Shown: piece after piece, positions 46,827 through 56,733 of the stretch
Numbering within the stretch: the first letter of the stretch is position 1
Layout: each line of letters opens with the position of its first letter
Translations under genes and position numbers: made by a program
Assembly (NCBI RefSeq): GCF_024282095.1
Contig: NZ_JAMWZS010000001.1
Location: 122,129 to 186,128 of the forward strand
Direction: 5' to 3'
Source of the DNA: Nitrosomonas sp.
GTDB lineage: Bacteria > Pseudomonadota > Gammaproteobacteria > Burkholderiales > Nitrosomonadaceae
Length of the DNA: 64,000 nucleotides
Notes under the pieces: generated by a model
Seen by the model: the letters and a program-made list of their open reading frames with translations, nothing else
What the model was told of the DNA's origin: nothing
Database searches by the model: none

Positions 46827-47297
46827 TTAAAAATATACTAAACTTGCTGTACCACTTAACACGATGCGCTTATAAGAATCTAGTTGACCATAGTTCGGGC
46901 TGCTAGGGGTAACGCCCTTATGCCTAGTGATAATACCTTCTGTCTTGATATTTGCTGCCATCGTCGAATCGAGATTAATTCGCGGAATGAGGATCGTAAA
47001 AATAGTCGATCCTGAATTAACAGTTGTTCGGGTTGTTATGCTAACCAAAGTGCCAATTTCCGTTCCAATCGTTCTGATCTCGTCGCCTCTGAAAGACCTT
47101 GTCTTAATTCCGTCATCATAATTAAGTTGGGGTTTTCCATCAAAACTTGTTGTCGAGTAGGTTATGCGCAGATTGTCACCCTGCAAAATGAATAGATTTG
47201 GCGATTGGGGCGTAAGGGAAATGGCTAAAGCCAACGATGTGGTCGCCAGAAAAAGCGCAGTGATTAGGATCAAACTTTTGAATGTGGAATTAGCCAT
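46827..47297 (-). CDS. Small exported protein of unknown function
   Basis: A 156-residue protein with a convincing signal peptide (FKSLILITALFLATTSLALA) and a GAAGGAGAAG ribosome-binding site before the ATG. The mature part is Thr/Ser/Ile-rich with predicted beta strands (DNLRITYSTT, GTLVSITTRTT) and no Cys. No family is recognised. It stands between two long gene-poor stretches. Confidence 0.65.
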   Translation of the reverse strand: MANSTFKSLILITALFLATTSLALAISLTPQSPNLFILQGDNLRITYSTTSFDGKPQLNYDDGIKTRSFRGDEIRTIGTEIGTLVSITTRTTVNSGSTIFTILIPRINLDSTMAANIKTEGIITRHKGVTPSSPNYGQLDSYKRIVLSGTASLVYF

Positions 47298-47687
47298 AAT
47301 GCTTCTCCTTCGTTGTGATAAAAGTAAATGAGCGACTTATACACTTTATTTTTCAATAGACTATTGAGAGCTCTGTTAAAAAATATAGTTAAGAGTTATC
47401 AATGACTCCAAGAAAGATCACAGTTTAATCACATTAAAAAAAACGCAAGGATTGAATATCAATAAGAAAGAGCCTCAATTCGTGCTTCGGAAGATAATCG
47501 CAATAGTAGACTAAGAATGATCGAGATCCCGTTCAAAAAATCGGGCCTGGCTTAGTTCAAGGGCGGCTCCCCTAATCTATGCAATCTGGGAGGAAAAGTT
47601 TATCCCGCCCAGAAAATTACAGCCAACAACAAGCGTCCTGATTAATTTGATGATTCAACAGCCTGTTAAGGAACTATTGTTACAGGA
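47298..47687. other. Intergenic region between the exported protein and bolA
   Basis: About 390 AT-rich bases. No open frame with a start and ribosome-binding site, no tRNA and no clear hairpin with T-tract were seen. It probably contains the promoter of the exported protein, read leftward. Confidence 0.45.
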
Positions 47688-48002
47688 TTATCGCAATACT
47701 GAGCCCCCAAGACATGGTGGAAAATCATTGGATGCCCCGTTCTCTTCAAACCATTCTTCCATAGTCATTGTGCGCAGAACGAGGGCATGGATAGAATGAG
47801 TAAGCTCATCAGCCAGAATATTGTTGACCATTCGATGACGAGCTAAAAGCATTTTTCCATTAAATTCCTCAGAAACGATAGTCACTCTGAAATGAGATTC
47901 TGACCCCTTCGGTACATTGTGCATGTGACTTTCATTAGTTACTTCCAGGAACTGTGGTCGCAGTGATTGAAGCTTGGTTTCGATAGAATTTTTTATATGC
48001 AT
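47688..48002 (-). CDS. bolA: BolA-family protein
   Basis: A 104-residue BolA/IbaG-type protein, a partner of monothiol glutaredoxins in iron-sulfur trafficking and in E. coli a morphology regulator. The core ESHMHNVPKGSESHFRVTIV and MLLARHRMVNNIL with its conserved His is present; HSIHALVLRTMT follows. It stands alone; no glutaredoxin gene is adjacent. Confidence 0.9.
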   Translation of the reverse strand: MHIKNSIETKLQSLRPQFLEVTNESHMHNVPKGSESHFRVTIVSEEFNGKMLLARHRMVNNILADELTHSIHALVLRTMTMEEWFEENGASNDFPPCLGGSVLR

Positions 48003-48254
48003 AATAAGATCACCTTAATATCGTCTCATTGCTTCTTTTGAAAGGCCCCATGAGCCTGCTAGCATATCCGATTCCGATTCGTCTGTCCTAATGCGATCTC
48101 AATCTTAGTTGTGCTAATTGACAATTATTTAGCTATAGAGTAGACAGAAGGTAACGATTTTTTTCGTTACGGTCTCTTTGATCGCATTCAAAGAATGTAA
48201 ATAGATCAACGGACTTTAATCAGTACATATTTGGCTCCAGCCAAAGGAGGTTTT

Positions 48255-48728
48255 ATGAAAACGCAATTTTGGATTACAACGATATTGATCACTTTTTTGA
48301 TAGCATTCGGTCAGGCGAATGCGAGTGAAAAAGAAGTCAGCAAACATCAAGTGCCCAAAGTGATACTCGAAGCTTTTGAAAAAGCTTATCCCAATGCCCA
48401 AGAGGTAGAATTCGAGAAGGGAATGATTGAAGGAAAGGCCGTGTATGAAGTGGAATATAAGGAAAATGGCAGAGAATACGAAATTCTGTATGACTCCGAC
48501 GGAGCGATTCTTCAGAAGGAAGAAGCTATTGATGTCAAGGCACTGCCTGAACCGATAATTCAGGCCATTTCCAAGGCATACCCGAAAGCGACTATTGAGG
48601 ACGCAGAAAAGGTGATGAACCCTGATGGGACGGTTACAGGTTACGAGGTGGAAATCAAGACAGCAGGAAAGAAACTCGAACTTGAATTGGATACCTATGG
48701 AAAAATCTTGAAAACCGAACAGGATTAA
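48255..48728 (+). CDS. Periplasmic PepSY-like protein
   Basis: A 157-residue exported protein. ATG 48255 is fixed by AAAGGAGG at 48242-48249. A signal peptide ends at about GQANA. Two tandem repeats follow, each with 'AFEKAYPNAQEVEFEK' or 'AISKAYPKATIEDAEK' and then a beta-hairpin (VYEVEYKENG; GYEVEIKTAG), the PepSY-like (DUF2874) fold. Such proteins are thought to bind or inhibit other periplasmic proteins; the target is unknown. Confidence 0.82.
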   Translation: MKTQFWITTILITFLIAFGQANASEKEVSKHQVPKVILEAFEKAYPNAQEVEFEKGMIEGKAVYEVEYKENGREYEILYDSDGAILQKEEAIDVKALPEPIIQAISKAYPKATIEDAEKVMNPDGTVTGYEVEIKTAGKKLELELDTYGKILKTEQD

Positions 48729-48826
48729 GACGCATACATTGATTGTGTAATTTCTGTGTAATCGCGTATAGAAAATTATAGGATATTCTTAGAATGATAA
48801 TTCTCTGAATCTCTACGGGTTTAATT

Positions 48827-48854
48827 CCCCGCTGCTTGCTGCGGGGTGTTTTAT
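48827..48854 (+). terminator. GC-rich hairpin after the PepSY-like gene
   Basis: CCCCGC (48827-48832) and GCGGGG (48841-48846) form a 6-bp stem with an 8-nt loop, followed by TGTTTTATT. It lies between the convergent PepSY-like gene and nadB, about 98 bp after the former's stop. It resembles a recurring intergenic palindrome type as well as a terminator. Confidence 0.6.
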
Positions 48855-50449
48855 TGGGTTTCTTTTTGCAATATTGTATTTCTAGCAACTGATAATGTAT
48901 CCGGGTAATCCTTGCTGTAGTGTAATCCCCGGCTTTCATGACGTAACATTGCGCTGCGCACGATTAAGTCAGCGCTATCAACAAGATTACGCAATTCTAA
49001 TAAGTCGCTGGTAACCCGAAAGTTTGTATAGTATTCATTGATTTCTTCGCGTAAGAGTTCAATTCTACGTTGCGCACGCTGTAACCGTTTTGTTGTGCGT
49101 ACAATGCCGACATAACTCCACATGAAACGACGTAATTCATCCCAATTGTGCGCAATGACAATTTCTTCATCGGCATCGGTAACACGGCTTTCGTCCCAAT
49201 CAGGTAGCTTGGGTAATGGGTTAACGGGCCGGTTGGCAATATCGCTCCCTGCAGCTTGGGCCAGCACCAAACATTCCAATAAGGAATTGCTTGCTAATCG
49301 ATTGGCACCATGCAATCCGGTATGTGCGGTTTCTCCGATGGCATAGAGATTATCCAAGTCAGTTTTGCCATTCTTGTTGGTAACAACACCACCGCAAGTG
49401 TAATGTGCGGCCGGTACGACGGGAATCGATTCTTTCGTAATATCAATGCCTAATTCTAAGCATCGAGCGTGTATGGTGGGAAAGTGCTGTTTTAGAAAAC
49501 TGGCTGGTTTATGCGATATGTCCAGATAAACACAATCCAATCCTCTTTTTTTCATTTCAAAATCGATGGCGCGAGCGACGATGTCACGGGGTGCGAGTTC
49601 GGCGCGTTGATCATGCCACGGCATGAAGCGCTCGCCATTGGGAAGTTTTAATAATCCACCTTCACCACGAACAGCTTCACTGATTAAGAATGATTTTGCG
49701 TGAGGATGATAAAGGCAGGTTGGATGGAATTGAATAAATTCCATGTTGGCGATACGGCAACCCGCTCGCCAGCCCATCGCAATACCATCACCCGTGGCGG
49801 TGTCCGGATTGGTGGTGTAGAGATACACCTTGCTGGCGCCGCCCGTTGCCAACACGGTATTTTGTGCTGTAAATGTATATACGCTGCCTTTCCGCTTATC
49901 GAGTATATAGGCGCCAAAGCATCGTTTATGCTGTGAATTTTCGTGGTTAGGTAATTTATCACTGGTGATCAGATCGATAGCGATGTGATGTTCCAATACA
50001 CAGATATTCGAGTGAGCTCTGATTTTTTCGGTGAGCGCTTGTTGAACAGCTTTACCCGTTGCATCACCGCTATGAATAATCCGTCGCATGCTATGACCAC
50101 CTTCTTTAGTGAGGTGATATCCCGTTTCACTGGCTTTATCGCTGGTAAAAACAACACCTTGATTGATCAGCCAGTGTATTGCCTCGGATGCATTCTCGGC
50201 AATATATTGAGTAACTTCCTCATCACATAAACCGGCCCCAGCTATCAATGTATCTTGAACATGCTTAGATGGTGAATCATCAGTTGATAACGCTGCTGCA
50301 ATACCACCTTGTGCCCATGAGCTGGCACCTGAATCAGCCGTTTGTTTGGTTACTATGCAGATTTTTTTGTGTTGCGCTAAGTGAAGTGCAAGCGCGAATC
50401 CAGCTAACCCACTACCGATAATAAGCGTATCAAAATAATTGTTGGACAT
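48851..50449 (-). CDS. nadB: L-aspartate oxidase
   Basis: FAD enzyme that starts de novo NAD+ synthesis by oxidising aspartate to iminoaspartate. From ATG 50449 it has 532 residues beginning [17 protein letters not shown], the FAD-binding dinucleotide motif; [18 protein letters not shown], and the late [11 protein letters not shown] segment are typical. The longer open frame upstream (to 50512) is not supported. It is divergent from the rpoE operon. Confidence 0.96.
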   Translation of the reverse strand: MSNNYFDTLIIGSGLAGFALALHLAQHKKICIVTKQTADSGASSWAQGGIAAALSTDDSPSKHVQDTLIAGAGLCDEEVTQYIAENASEAIHWLINQGVVFTSDKASETGYHLTKEGGHSMRRIIHSGDATGKAVQQALTEKIRAHSNICVLEHHIAIDLITSDKLPNHENSQHKRCFGAYILDKRKGSVYTFTAQNTVLATGGASKVYLYTTNPDTATGDGIAMGWRAGCRIANMEFIQFHPTCLYHPHAKSFLISEAVRGEGGLLKLPNGERFMPWHDQRAELAPRDIVARAIDFEMKKRGLDCVYLDISHKPASFLKQHFPTIHARCLELGIDITKESIPVVPAAHYTCGGVVTNKNGKTDLDNLYAIGETAHTGLHGANRLASNSLLECLVLAQAAGSDIANRPVNPLPKLPDWDESRVTDADEEIVIAHNWDELRRFMWSYVGIVRTTKRLQRAQRRIELLREEINEYYTNFRVTSDLLELRNLVDSADLIVRSAMLRHESRGLHYSKDYPDTLSVARNTILQKETQ

Positions 50450-50572
50450 TAAACTGAATTCAACTCTCAATAATGGAAGCATTGCGTATTCGTCCAATAA
50501 TAGCAGACTCAATACGCTTCATGTCTTTATTCGCAGATTTACAAGGTAAAACTGTATTAGAGAATGGGGTGT

Positions 50573-50601
50573 GAACTAATTAGCTTGGTTAATTGTCTCT
50601 A
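50573..50601 (+). promoter_or_regulatory. Possible sigma-E/AlgU-type promoter upstream of rpoE
   Basis: GAACTA (50573-50578) and TCTCTA (50596-50601) are 17 bp apart, close to the GAACTT-N16-17-TCtgA pattern of AlgU/RpoE promoters. It lies about 147 bp upstream of the rpoE ATG, where autoregulation is expected. One or two positions deviate, so it is a candidate. Confidence 0.35.
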
Positions 50602-50747
50602 CGATGAGCGATAGCGCGATATTTTAATTATCTGGTTTCCGAGATTTGTTTGAATGGATATACTTATTCTGTTGTGTAATTATGCTACATTTAGCAGGAC
50701 AAGAATAAAATCACAAATTCATTAAAAATGCTCAGGGATCAGGTAGT

Positions 50748-51347
50748 ATGGGTGATCGGGAAGTCGATCAGCAATTAGTAGAACGAGTTCAAGGTGGGGA
50801 TAAGCACGCATTCGATCTGCTAGTCATCAAATATCAACGTAAGCTAGCTCGTTTATTATCGCATTTTATACGTGATGCAGCTGAAGTTGAAGATGTGACA
50901 CAAGAAGCTTTTATTAAAGCTTATAGAGCGCTGCCTTTATTTCGCGGGGAGAGTGCCTTTTATACGTGGTTATATCGAATTGGCATTAATACTGCTAAGA
51001 ATTTCTTGGTGTCTCAGGGACGTAAGGTGCCGACACTACAGGAATTTGATAACGAGGATGCCGAAAATTTCGAAGATAGCGGTATATTAAAGGAAATGAA
51101 CACACCGGAGAGTGAACTGATGAGTAAGCAAATTGCTCAAACAGTTAACCAGACATTGAATTCATTACCTGAGGAACTACGTACTGCGATTGTTTTAAGA
51201 GAGATTGATGGATTAAGTTATGAAGAAATTGCAAATATTATGAGTTGCCCGATAGGTACTGTACGTTCGCGTATATTTCGCGCGCGTGAAGCGATATCTG
51301 AACAGTTGCGCCCTTTATTAGGAACCAGTAAAGACAAGAGGTGGTAA
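50748..51347 (+). CDS. rpoE: RNA polymerase sigma-E factor (AlgU-like)
   Basis: ECF sigma factor for envelope stress, 199 residues. Region 2 shows AFDLLVIKYQRKLARLL and DVTQEAFIKAYRAL; region 4 shows LPEELRTAIVLREIDGLSYEEIA. The operon rpoE-rseA-rseB-mucD is complete here, so this is the RpoE/AlgU group rather than a ferric-dicitrate-type factor. The rseA GTG follows after a single base. Confidence 0.97.
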   Translation: MGDREVDQQLVERVQGGDKHAFDLLVIKYQRKLARLLSHFIRDAAEVEDVTQEAFIKAYRALPLFRGESAFYTWLYRIGINTAKNFLVSQGRKVPTLQEFDNEDAENFEDSGILKEMNTPESELMSKQIAQTVNQTLNSLPEELRTAIVLREIDGLSYEEIANIMSCPIGTVRSRIFRAREAISEQLRPLLGTSKDKRW

Positions 51348-51348
51348 T

Positions 51349-51897
51349 GTGAAAAGCAAAATATCAGCATTAATGGATGGTGAGCTTGGTGAACAAGATG
51401 CATCAAATGTCATTAGAGTAATACAAGGAGATGATGATTTACGGGAAGAATGGAAAGCTTATCACCTAATTGGTGATACACTACGACAATCGTCGCGACT
51501 ATCAACGGATGTATCCTTCAGCGTTAACCAGAAATTAAAAACCGAACCTACCGTACTCTTTCCAAAAGCATCGAATATACCCAAGCAACAAAAACACAAA
51601 GTGTTTGCTTTTTCCATGGCAGCTTCGGTAGTTGCGATGATTTCCGCATGGGCAATCATGTACAACCCTTCCTACGTGCCTCAGCAAACGCTGGTTGCAG
51701 AAAATCCAAGTCACAATAGTAACCTGACTGCTGTGCCTGTAATGGTTTCATCGCCCACCTTGCTAAATAATTATCCACCGGTTGAGATTAACGAATATCT
51801 ATTTGTGCATAGAGAGTTTTCGCCAGGGACAAATATGCGCGGACAAGTTACTAATGTAAATAACGTCAATGAATATAGCGAAAGATATGGTCGATGA
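51349..51897 (+). CDS. rseA: Anti-sigma-E factor RseA/MucA
   Basis: An inner-membrane anti-sigma factor of 182 residues starting at GTG. The N-terminal RseA domain (SALMDGELGEQDASNVI and EEWKAYHLIGD) holds the sigma factor; a single membrane helix lies at about 84-103 (VFAFSMAASVVAMISAWAIM); the rest is periplasmic and binds RseB. Regulated proteolysis of this protein releases RpoE. It overlaps rseB by 4 bp. Confidence 0.95.
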   Translation: MKSKISALMDGELGEQDASNVIRVIQGDDDLREEWKAYHLIGDTLRQSSRLSTDVSFSVNQKLKTEPTVLFPKASNIPKQQKHKVFAFSMAASVVAMISAWAIMYNPSYVPQQTLVAENPSHNSNLTAVPVMVSSPTLLNNYPPVEINEYLFVHREFSPGTNMRGQVTNVNNVNEYSERYGR

Positions 51898-52883
51898 TTA
51901 GCCGCAAAATAATCACGCTGTTTTTTTTGTTAACGTTTGGTTTCTTCCATGCTGCGCTGGCGCAGAACTTACCCCATTCATCAGAAAGTGCGCTGGGATG
52001 GTTGAAAAAAATGGCCGACGCGCCGCGTCAGCATAATTACTCAGGAACGTTTGTTTATTTTGCTGATGGGCATATGGAGACATCACGTATAATCCATAAA
52101 ACAGATCAATCTGGAGAACGTGAAAAAATTGAAGTTTTAGATGGCATTCCACGCATTGTTTTCCGCAATAATGATGAGATGAAGTGTTACCTGCCTGATA
52201 GTAAGAAAATTTATACTGAAAAGCGTTGGTTTCGTAAATTCTTTCCCAATCTTCTGCCGCAATCGTTTGATAGTATAAATGACAATTATTACGTCAAAGA
52301 AACCAAGCGCGAGCGCATATCTGATCATGAATCCCAGGTCTTATCTCTGACGCCAAGAGATTCTTTACGGTACGGACATCAATTCTGGATTGATGTCCAA
52401 TCAGGTCTGTTGCTAAAAGTTGCGGTAATGGATGGGAATGAAACTGTTGAGCAATTTGCATTTGTACAGCTGGAAGTCGATGGAGAAATTCATTCTGATT
52501 CGTTAAGGCCTGATCAATCGATTCTTGCACAAGAATGGAAAGTAACCGATTTGGTTACATCAATTTTAAAAGAAGGTGAATTAAAATGGCAAGTTAAGAA
52601 CTTGCCGACTGGTTTTAAGAAATTGGTTGAGATGAAGCGTAATTTGACTGAAAAACCCACATTAGTGGATCATATTGCGTTATCGGATGGGCTTGCAACG
52701 GTTTCTATTTTTATAGAGCCTATTATTAAGGATGTACCAGCACCAGTACCAGGTGTCTTTACAAGCCGTGGTGCAATTAATATTTACGTTCGCACGCTGG
52801 GTGATAATAAAATTACGACGGTTGGTGAAGTGCCTGTGGAAACGATAAAGTTAATAGGCGATTCTGTCTTTAGGCAAGATTGA
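51894..52883 (+). CDS. rseB: Periplasmic regulator RseB/MucB
   Basis: A 329-residue exported protein (signal peptide ending about ALAQ) that binds the RseA periplasmic region and senses lipid or LPS-type signals. The large MucB/RseB N-terminal domain includes NYSGTFVYFADGHMETSRI and the DYVLSLTPRD-like stretch (QVLSLTPRD); a smaller C-terminal domain ends with the VGEVPVETIKLIGDSV motif. It overlaps rseA by 4 bp. Confidence 0.95.
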   Translation: MISRKIITLFFLLTFGFFHAALAQNLPHSSESALGWLKKMADAPRQHNYSGTFVYFADGHMETSRIIHKTDQSGEREKIEVLDGIPRIVFRNNDEMKCYLPDSKKIYTEKRWFRKFFPNLLPQSFDSINDNYYVKETKRERISDHESQVLSLTPRDSLRYGHQFWIDVQSGLLLKVAVMDGNETVEQFAFVQLEVDGEIHSDSLRPDQSILAQEWKVTDLVTSILKEGELKWQVKNLPTGFKKLVEMKRNLTEKPTLVDHIALSDGLATVSIFIEPIIKDVPAPVPGVFTSRGAINIYVRTLGDNKITTVGEVPVETIKLIGDSVFRQD

Positions 52884-52990
52884 ATATCAGTCGGTAGAAG
52901 GTTGCACAGTCGATTAAATTTAAGCCCACTGCTTTTCTTCAATTCTATCTGCAATAATTAAATATATTTCCTGATTGATTGGTAAAAAAT

Positions 52991-54457
52991 ATGAATAAAA
53001 TACTACTCAGTTATACTGGTTTCATGGTAAGAACAACAATGATCTCTCAGCTCATAGTTATCTCACTGTTTTTATCAGCAGCAACGGCTTTTGCACAAGC
53101 CAATGAGTTACCGGATTTTACCGGACTTGTAGAAAAGCATGGTGCTGCGGTGGTAAATATTAGTGCCGTGCAAACATCAAATGCACTTAATGGTCAGGTG
53201 CTTCCGGAGATACCGGGTATTCCTGAAAATTCACCTTTTTATGATTTCTTTAAAAGGCATATGCAGCCATTTCCTGCACCGAGAAGATCTGAGCCTAAGT
53301 CTTTAGGATCTGGTTTTATCATTAGCTCGGACGGCTACATTCTGACCAATGCGCATGTTGTTGAGACAGCTGATGAAGTTACTGTGAAGCTTAACGATAA
53401 ACGTGAATTTGTGGCGGAAATTATTGGTACTGATCGAAAAACAGATATTGCATTGATCAAAATAAATGCAACAGATTTACCCAGAGTTACACAAGGAAAT
53501 CCAGAAAATCTCAGGGTGGGTGAATGGGTCATTGCAATTGGATCGCCTTTCGGGTTTGAACATAGTGTGACTGCGGGGATAGTCAGTGCTAAAGGCCGTT
53601 CCTTGGCACAAGAAAATTATGTGCCATTTATACAAACGGACGTAGCAATTAATCCAGGTAATTCAGGCGGACCTTTATTTAATATGAAGGGGGAAGTGGT
53701 TGGCATTAATTCTCAAATTTACAGCCGGACTGGCGGGTTCATGGGATTGTCATTTGCCATACCGATTAATGTGGCAACTGAAATTGCAGATCAGTTAAAA
53801 GCCAACGGCAAAATAAGCCGCGGCAGAATTGGTGTCATGATTCAGGAAGTTACTAAGGAGCTGGCGGAATCTTTCGGATTGGCGGACAGTAATGGTGCGT
53901 TAGTCGTTTCAGTGGAAAAGGGTGGCCCTGCAGATACGGCAGGAATCAAGCCGCGGGATATCATTTTGAAGTTTGATGAGAAAAACGTTACGACATCTGC
54001 TGATTTGCCACGTATCGTCGGTAATACCAAACCAAATGCAAAAGTAACTATTCAGGTCTGGCGGGACGGCGCTTTAAAAACTGTCAAGGTTGAGGTTGGG
54101 GAAACACCTTCCGATGAAGTGGCAGAGAATCGCAAACTCAAGCAGGGTAAAAAACCGGATACTTCAAATCGCCTTGGATTGGCGTTGAGTGAAATTACCG
54201 CCGAGCAAAAGAAACAATTGGAGATTACCAACGGGCTATTGGTCGAAGACATGCAACCCGGTATTGCCAGTCGTTCAGGAATTCGTATCGGAGATATCAT
54301 TCTCGGGTTTAACAGCAAAGATGTTAAAAGTATTCAGCAGTTTAATGAATTGCTTGGTCAAGTTAAAAGTGGTAAGAATATCGCCTTACTGGTCAAAAGA
54401 GGAGATATGACTACTTTTATTACGATGAAGCTTACCGATGATGACAAAAAGAATTGA
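52991..54457 (+). CDS. mucD: Periplasmic serine protease MucD/DegP
   Basis: A trypsin-like HtrA protease/chaperone. ATG 52991 gives 488 residues; ATG 53024 is also possible because it would give a shorter signal peptide (MISQLIVISLFLSAATAFA). The catalytic triad is His in ILTNAHVVE, Asp in TDIALIK, Ser in GNSGGPL. Two PDZ domains follow (about 280-370 and 400-480). It works downstream of the RpoE regulators, removing misfolded envelope proteins. Confidence 0.96.
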   Translation: MNKILLSYTGFMVRTTMISQLIVISLFLSAATAFAQANELPDFTGLVEKHGAAVVNISAVQTSNALNGQVLPEIPGIPENSPFYDFFKRHMQPFPAPRRSEPKSLGSGFIISSDGYILTNAHVVETADEVTVKLNDKREFVAEIIGTDRKTDIALIKINATDLPRVTQGNPENLRVGEWVIAIGSPFGFEHSVTAGIVSAKGRSLAQENYVPFIQTDVAINPGNSGGPLFNMKGEVVGINSQIYSRTGGFMGLSFAIPINVATEIADQLKANGKISRGRIGVMIQEVTKELAESFGLADSNGALVVSVEKGGPADTAGIKPRDIILKFDEKNVTTSADLPRIVGNTKPNAKVTIQVWRDGALKTVKVEVGETPSDEVAENRKLKQGKKPDTSNRLGLALSEITAEQKKQLEITNGLLVEDMQPGIASRSGIRIGDIILGFNSKDVKSIQQFNELLGQVKSGKNIALLVKRGDMTTFITMKLTDDDKKN

Positions 54458-54731
54458 GTCGGATCCATGTGCTGTGAATCAAGCAATCACACTGATTGTA
54501 TATGGTCGTGAAGATTGCCATCTGTGCCAAGATATGATCCTTGCGCTGCAAAATTTGCAAGCGCAAGGATCATTTGATTTCCAAGTTATTGATATCGATA
54601 CCAATCCTGAACTGGTGGCACGGTATGGAGCAAAAATCCCAGTGCTGTTGTCGCCACTTACTAATCAAGAGATTTGTCATTACTTCCTGGATTTAGCAGC
54701 TTTAGATGATTATCTGAGTAAATTTCGTTAG
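54438..54731 (+). CDS. Glutaredoxin-like protein (DUF836)
   Basis: A 97-residue thioredoxin-fold protein with the redox motif DCHLCQD near residue 26. ATGATG at 54438 overlaps the mucD end by 20 bp, so translation is coupled. The core VIDIDTNPELVARYGAKIPV is typical of the DUF836 glutaredoxin-like family. Role unknown. lepA follows after 101 bp. Confidence 0.86.
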   Translation: MMTKRIESDPCAVNQAITLIVYGREDCHLCQDMILALQNLQAQGSFDFQVIDIDTNPELVARYGAKIPVLLSPLTNQEICHYFLDLAALDDYLSKFR

Positions 54732-54832
54732 AATGCTGCCTCTTTTAACTGTCCATCCACTATTTTAATTTCTGCGTTAGCGCGACATTAATTTCCACAT
54801 GACTGGAAACATATTTTATTTCTCATATCCTG

Positions 54833-56626
54833 ATGCGGCATATTCGTAATTTTTCCATCATTGCACATATTGATCACGGTAAATCGACGCTGGCAGATCG
54901 TATTATCCATTTGTGCGGCGGCTTATCTGATCGTGAAATGGAAGAGCAAGTGTTGGATTCCATGGACCTGGAGCGTGAAAGAGGCATTACCATCAAAGCC
55001 CAAACTGCGGCGTTGCACTATAAAGCAAGAAATGGTGAAACTTATTTATTGAATTTAATTGATACACCGGGGCATGTCGATTTCTCTTATGAGGTGTCGC
55101 GTTCGCTGGCTGCATGCGAAGGTGCGCTTCTGGTAGTGGATGCATCGCAAGGCGTTGAAGCGCAAACCGTTGCCAATTGTTATACCGCAATTGAGCAAGG
55201 CGTTGAGGTTATTCCGGTTTTAAACAAGATTGATTTGCCGGCTGCTGATCCCGAACGTGTTATCAGCAATATTGAAGAAGTGATTGGGATCGATGCGCAC
55301 GATGCGGTCAGAGTAAGCGCTAAAACTGGAGAGGGTGTTGAAGATGTTTTAGAGGCACTGATTGCAAGAATTCCTGAGCCGAAAGGAAATCCGGATGCGC
55401 CGTTAAAAGCCCTGATCATTGATTCCTGGTTTGATAATTATGTGGGCGTCGTGATATTGGTAAGAGTCATGGATGGTACCATCAAACCAGGTGATAAGAT
55501 TTTATTGATGGCCAGTAGGGCAGTACAGTTGTGTGAACAGGTGGGTGTATTTGTACCGAAATCAACTTATCGTGATGTTCTCAGTGCAGGTGAAGTAGGA
55601 TTCATCATTTCCGGCATTAAAGAATTGGATGCAGCGAAAGTTGGCGATACGGTCACATTAGCTAATCATCCAGCAGAAAAGCCACTGCAGGGTTTTAAGG
55701 AGATAAAACCGCAGGTATTTGCCGGTTTGTATCCGGTCGAATCCAATCAATATGACGCATTACGTTCAGCATTGGAAAAATTGAAATTGAACGATTCGTC
55801 ACTGCATTTCGAACCGGAAGTGTCTCAAGCGCTAGGTTTTGGATTCCGCTGCGGTTTTCTTGGGTTGCTGCATATGGATATTGTCCAAGAGCGGCTGGAA
55901 CGAGAATACGATATGGATTTGATCACGACTGCACCGACAGTGGTTTATCAGATATTGATGCGCGACGGCGCACTCATCGAAATTGAGAATCCATCAAAAA
56001 TCCCTGATCTTTCTAAAATTGCAGAGATTCGTGAGCCTATCATTACTTCGACCATCTTGGTACCGGAAGAATATGTTGGTGCAGTGATTACATTGTGCGT
56101 GAGTAAGCGCGGTAATCAAACGAATATGCAATATCTGGGTAAGCAAGTCATGCTGACTTATGAGATGCCGCTCAACGAAGTCGTCATGGACTTTTTTGAC
56201 CGATTGAAATCGACCAGTCGCGGTTATGCTTCATTGGATTATGAATTTAAAGAATTTCGTGCTTCTGATTTAGTGAAGCTGGATATATTGATTAATAGTG
56301 ATAAAGTGGATGCTTTGTCATTGATTATCCATAGAAGCAGCAGTCAATATCGAGGGCGCGAATTAGTGCAGAAAATGCGTCAATTGATTCCTCGTCAGAT
56401 GTTTGATATTGCCGTACAGGCAGCGATTGGTGCGCATATTATTGCGCGTGAGACTGTTAAGGCGTTACGTAAGAATGTGTTGGCAAAATGTTACGGTGGC
56501 GATATAACACGTAAACGAAAGTTGCTGGAGAAGCAAAAAGCAGGTAAAAAGAGAATGAAGCGGGTTGGTAATGTAGAAATTCCGCAAGAAGCATTTCTGG
56601 CGATTTTGCAGGTTGACAATAAATAA
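54833..56626 (+). CDS. lepA: Elongation factor 4 (LepA) ribosome GTPase
   Basis: A 597-residue translational GTPase that back-translocates or remodels ribosomes. The P-loop [15 protein letters not shown] lies near the N-terminus, DTPGHVDF and [11 protein letters not shown] follow, and the C-terminal LepA-specific domain ends [20 protein letters not shown]. The start ATG 54833 fits the [17 protein letters not shown] alignment. A 35-codon open frame sits between its stop and lepB. Confidence 0.97.
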   Translation: MRHIRNFSIIAHIDHGKSTLADRIIHLCGGLSDREMEEQVLDSMDLERERGITIKAQTAALHYKARNGETYLLNLIDTPGHVDFSYEVSRSLAACEGALLVVDASQGVEAQTVANCYTAIEQGVEVIPVLNKIDLPAADPERVISNIEEVIGIDAHDAVRVSAKTGEGVEDVLEALIARIPEPKGNPDAPLKALIIDSWFDNYVGVVILVRVMDGTIKPGDKILLMASRAVQLCEQVGVFVPKSTYRDVLSAGEVGFIISGIKELDAAKVGDTVTLANHPAEKPLQGFKEIKPQVFAGLYPVESNQYDALRSALEKLKLNDSSLHFEPEVSQALGFGFRCGFLGLLHMDIVQERLEREYDMDLITTAPTVVYQILMRDGALIEIENPSKIPDLSKIAEIREPIITSTILVPEEYVGAVITLCVSKRGNQTNMQYLGKQVMLTYEMPLNEVVMDFFDRLKSTSRGYASLDYEFKEFRASDLVKLDILINSDKVDALSLIIHRSSSQYRGRELVQKMRQLIPRQMFDIAVQAAIGAHIIARETVKALRKNVLAKCYGGDITRKRKLLEKQKAGKKRMKRVGNVEIPQEAFLAILQVDNK

Positions 56627-56733
56627 TGATGAGTAAAAATAAAATTCATTCACCTAACCATAGATTGAATCTGAGTGAATATAACGAAATACAAAATGGT
56701 TTTAGTGATGTGTCAGCAAAGGGAATCGCATGA
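56626..56733 (+). CDS. Candidate 35-residue small protein between lepA and lepB
   Basis: An in-frame ATG overlaps the last A of the lepA TAA stop (TAATG), and the TGA stop overlaps the lepB ATG by four bases (ATGA). The predicted product is polar, with no membrane segment, no Cys and no recognisable domain ([20 protein letters not shown] then EIQNGFSDVSAKGIA). No good ribosome-binding site precedes it, so it would depend on coupling from lepA. AAAGGGA before the lepB ATG is inside it. It may be a coupling leader rather than a functional protein. Confidence 0.35.
   Translation: MMSKNKIHSPNHRLNLSEYNEIQNGFSDVSAKGIA

Noticed and set aside
47517-47560. Weak hairpin CCCG/CGGG in the region between the exported protein and bolA
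   Set aside because: The stem is only 4 bp with no T-tract; no support for a terminator or RNA gene.
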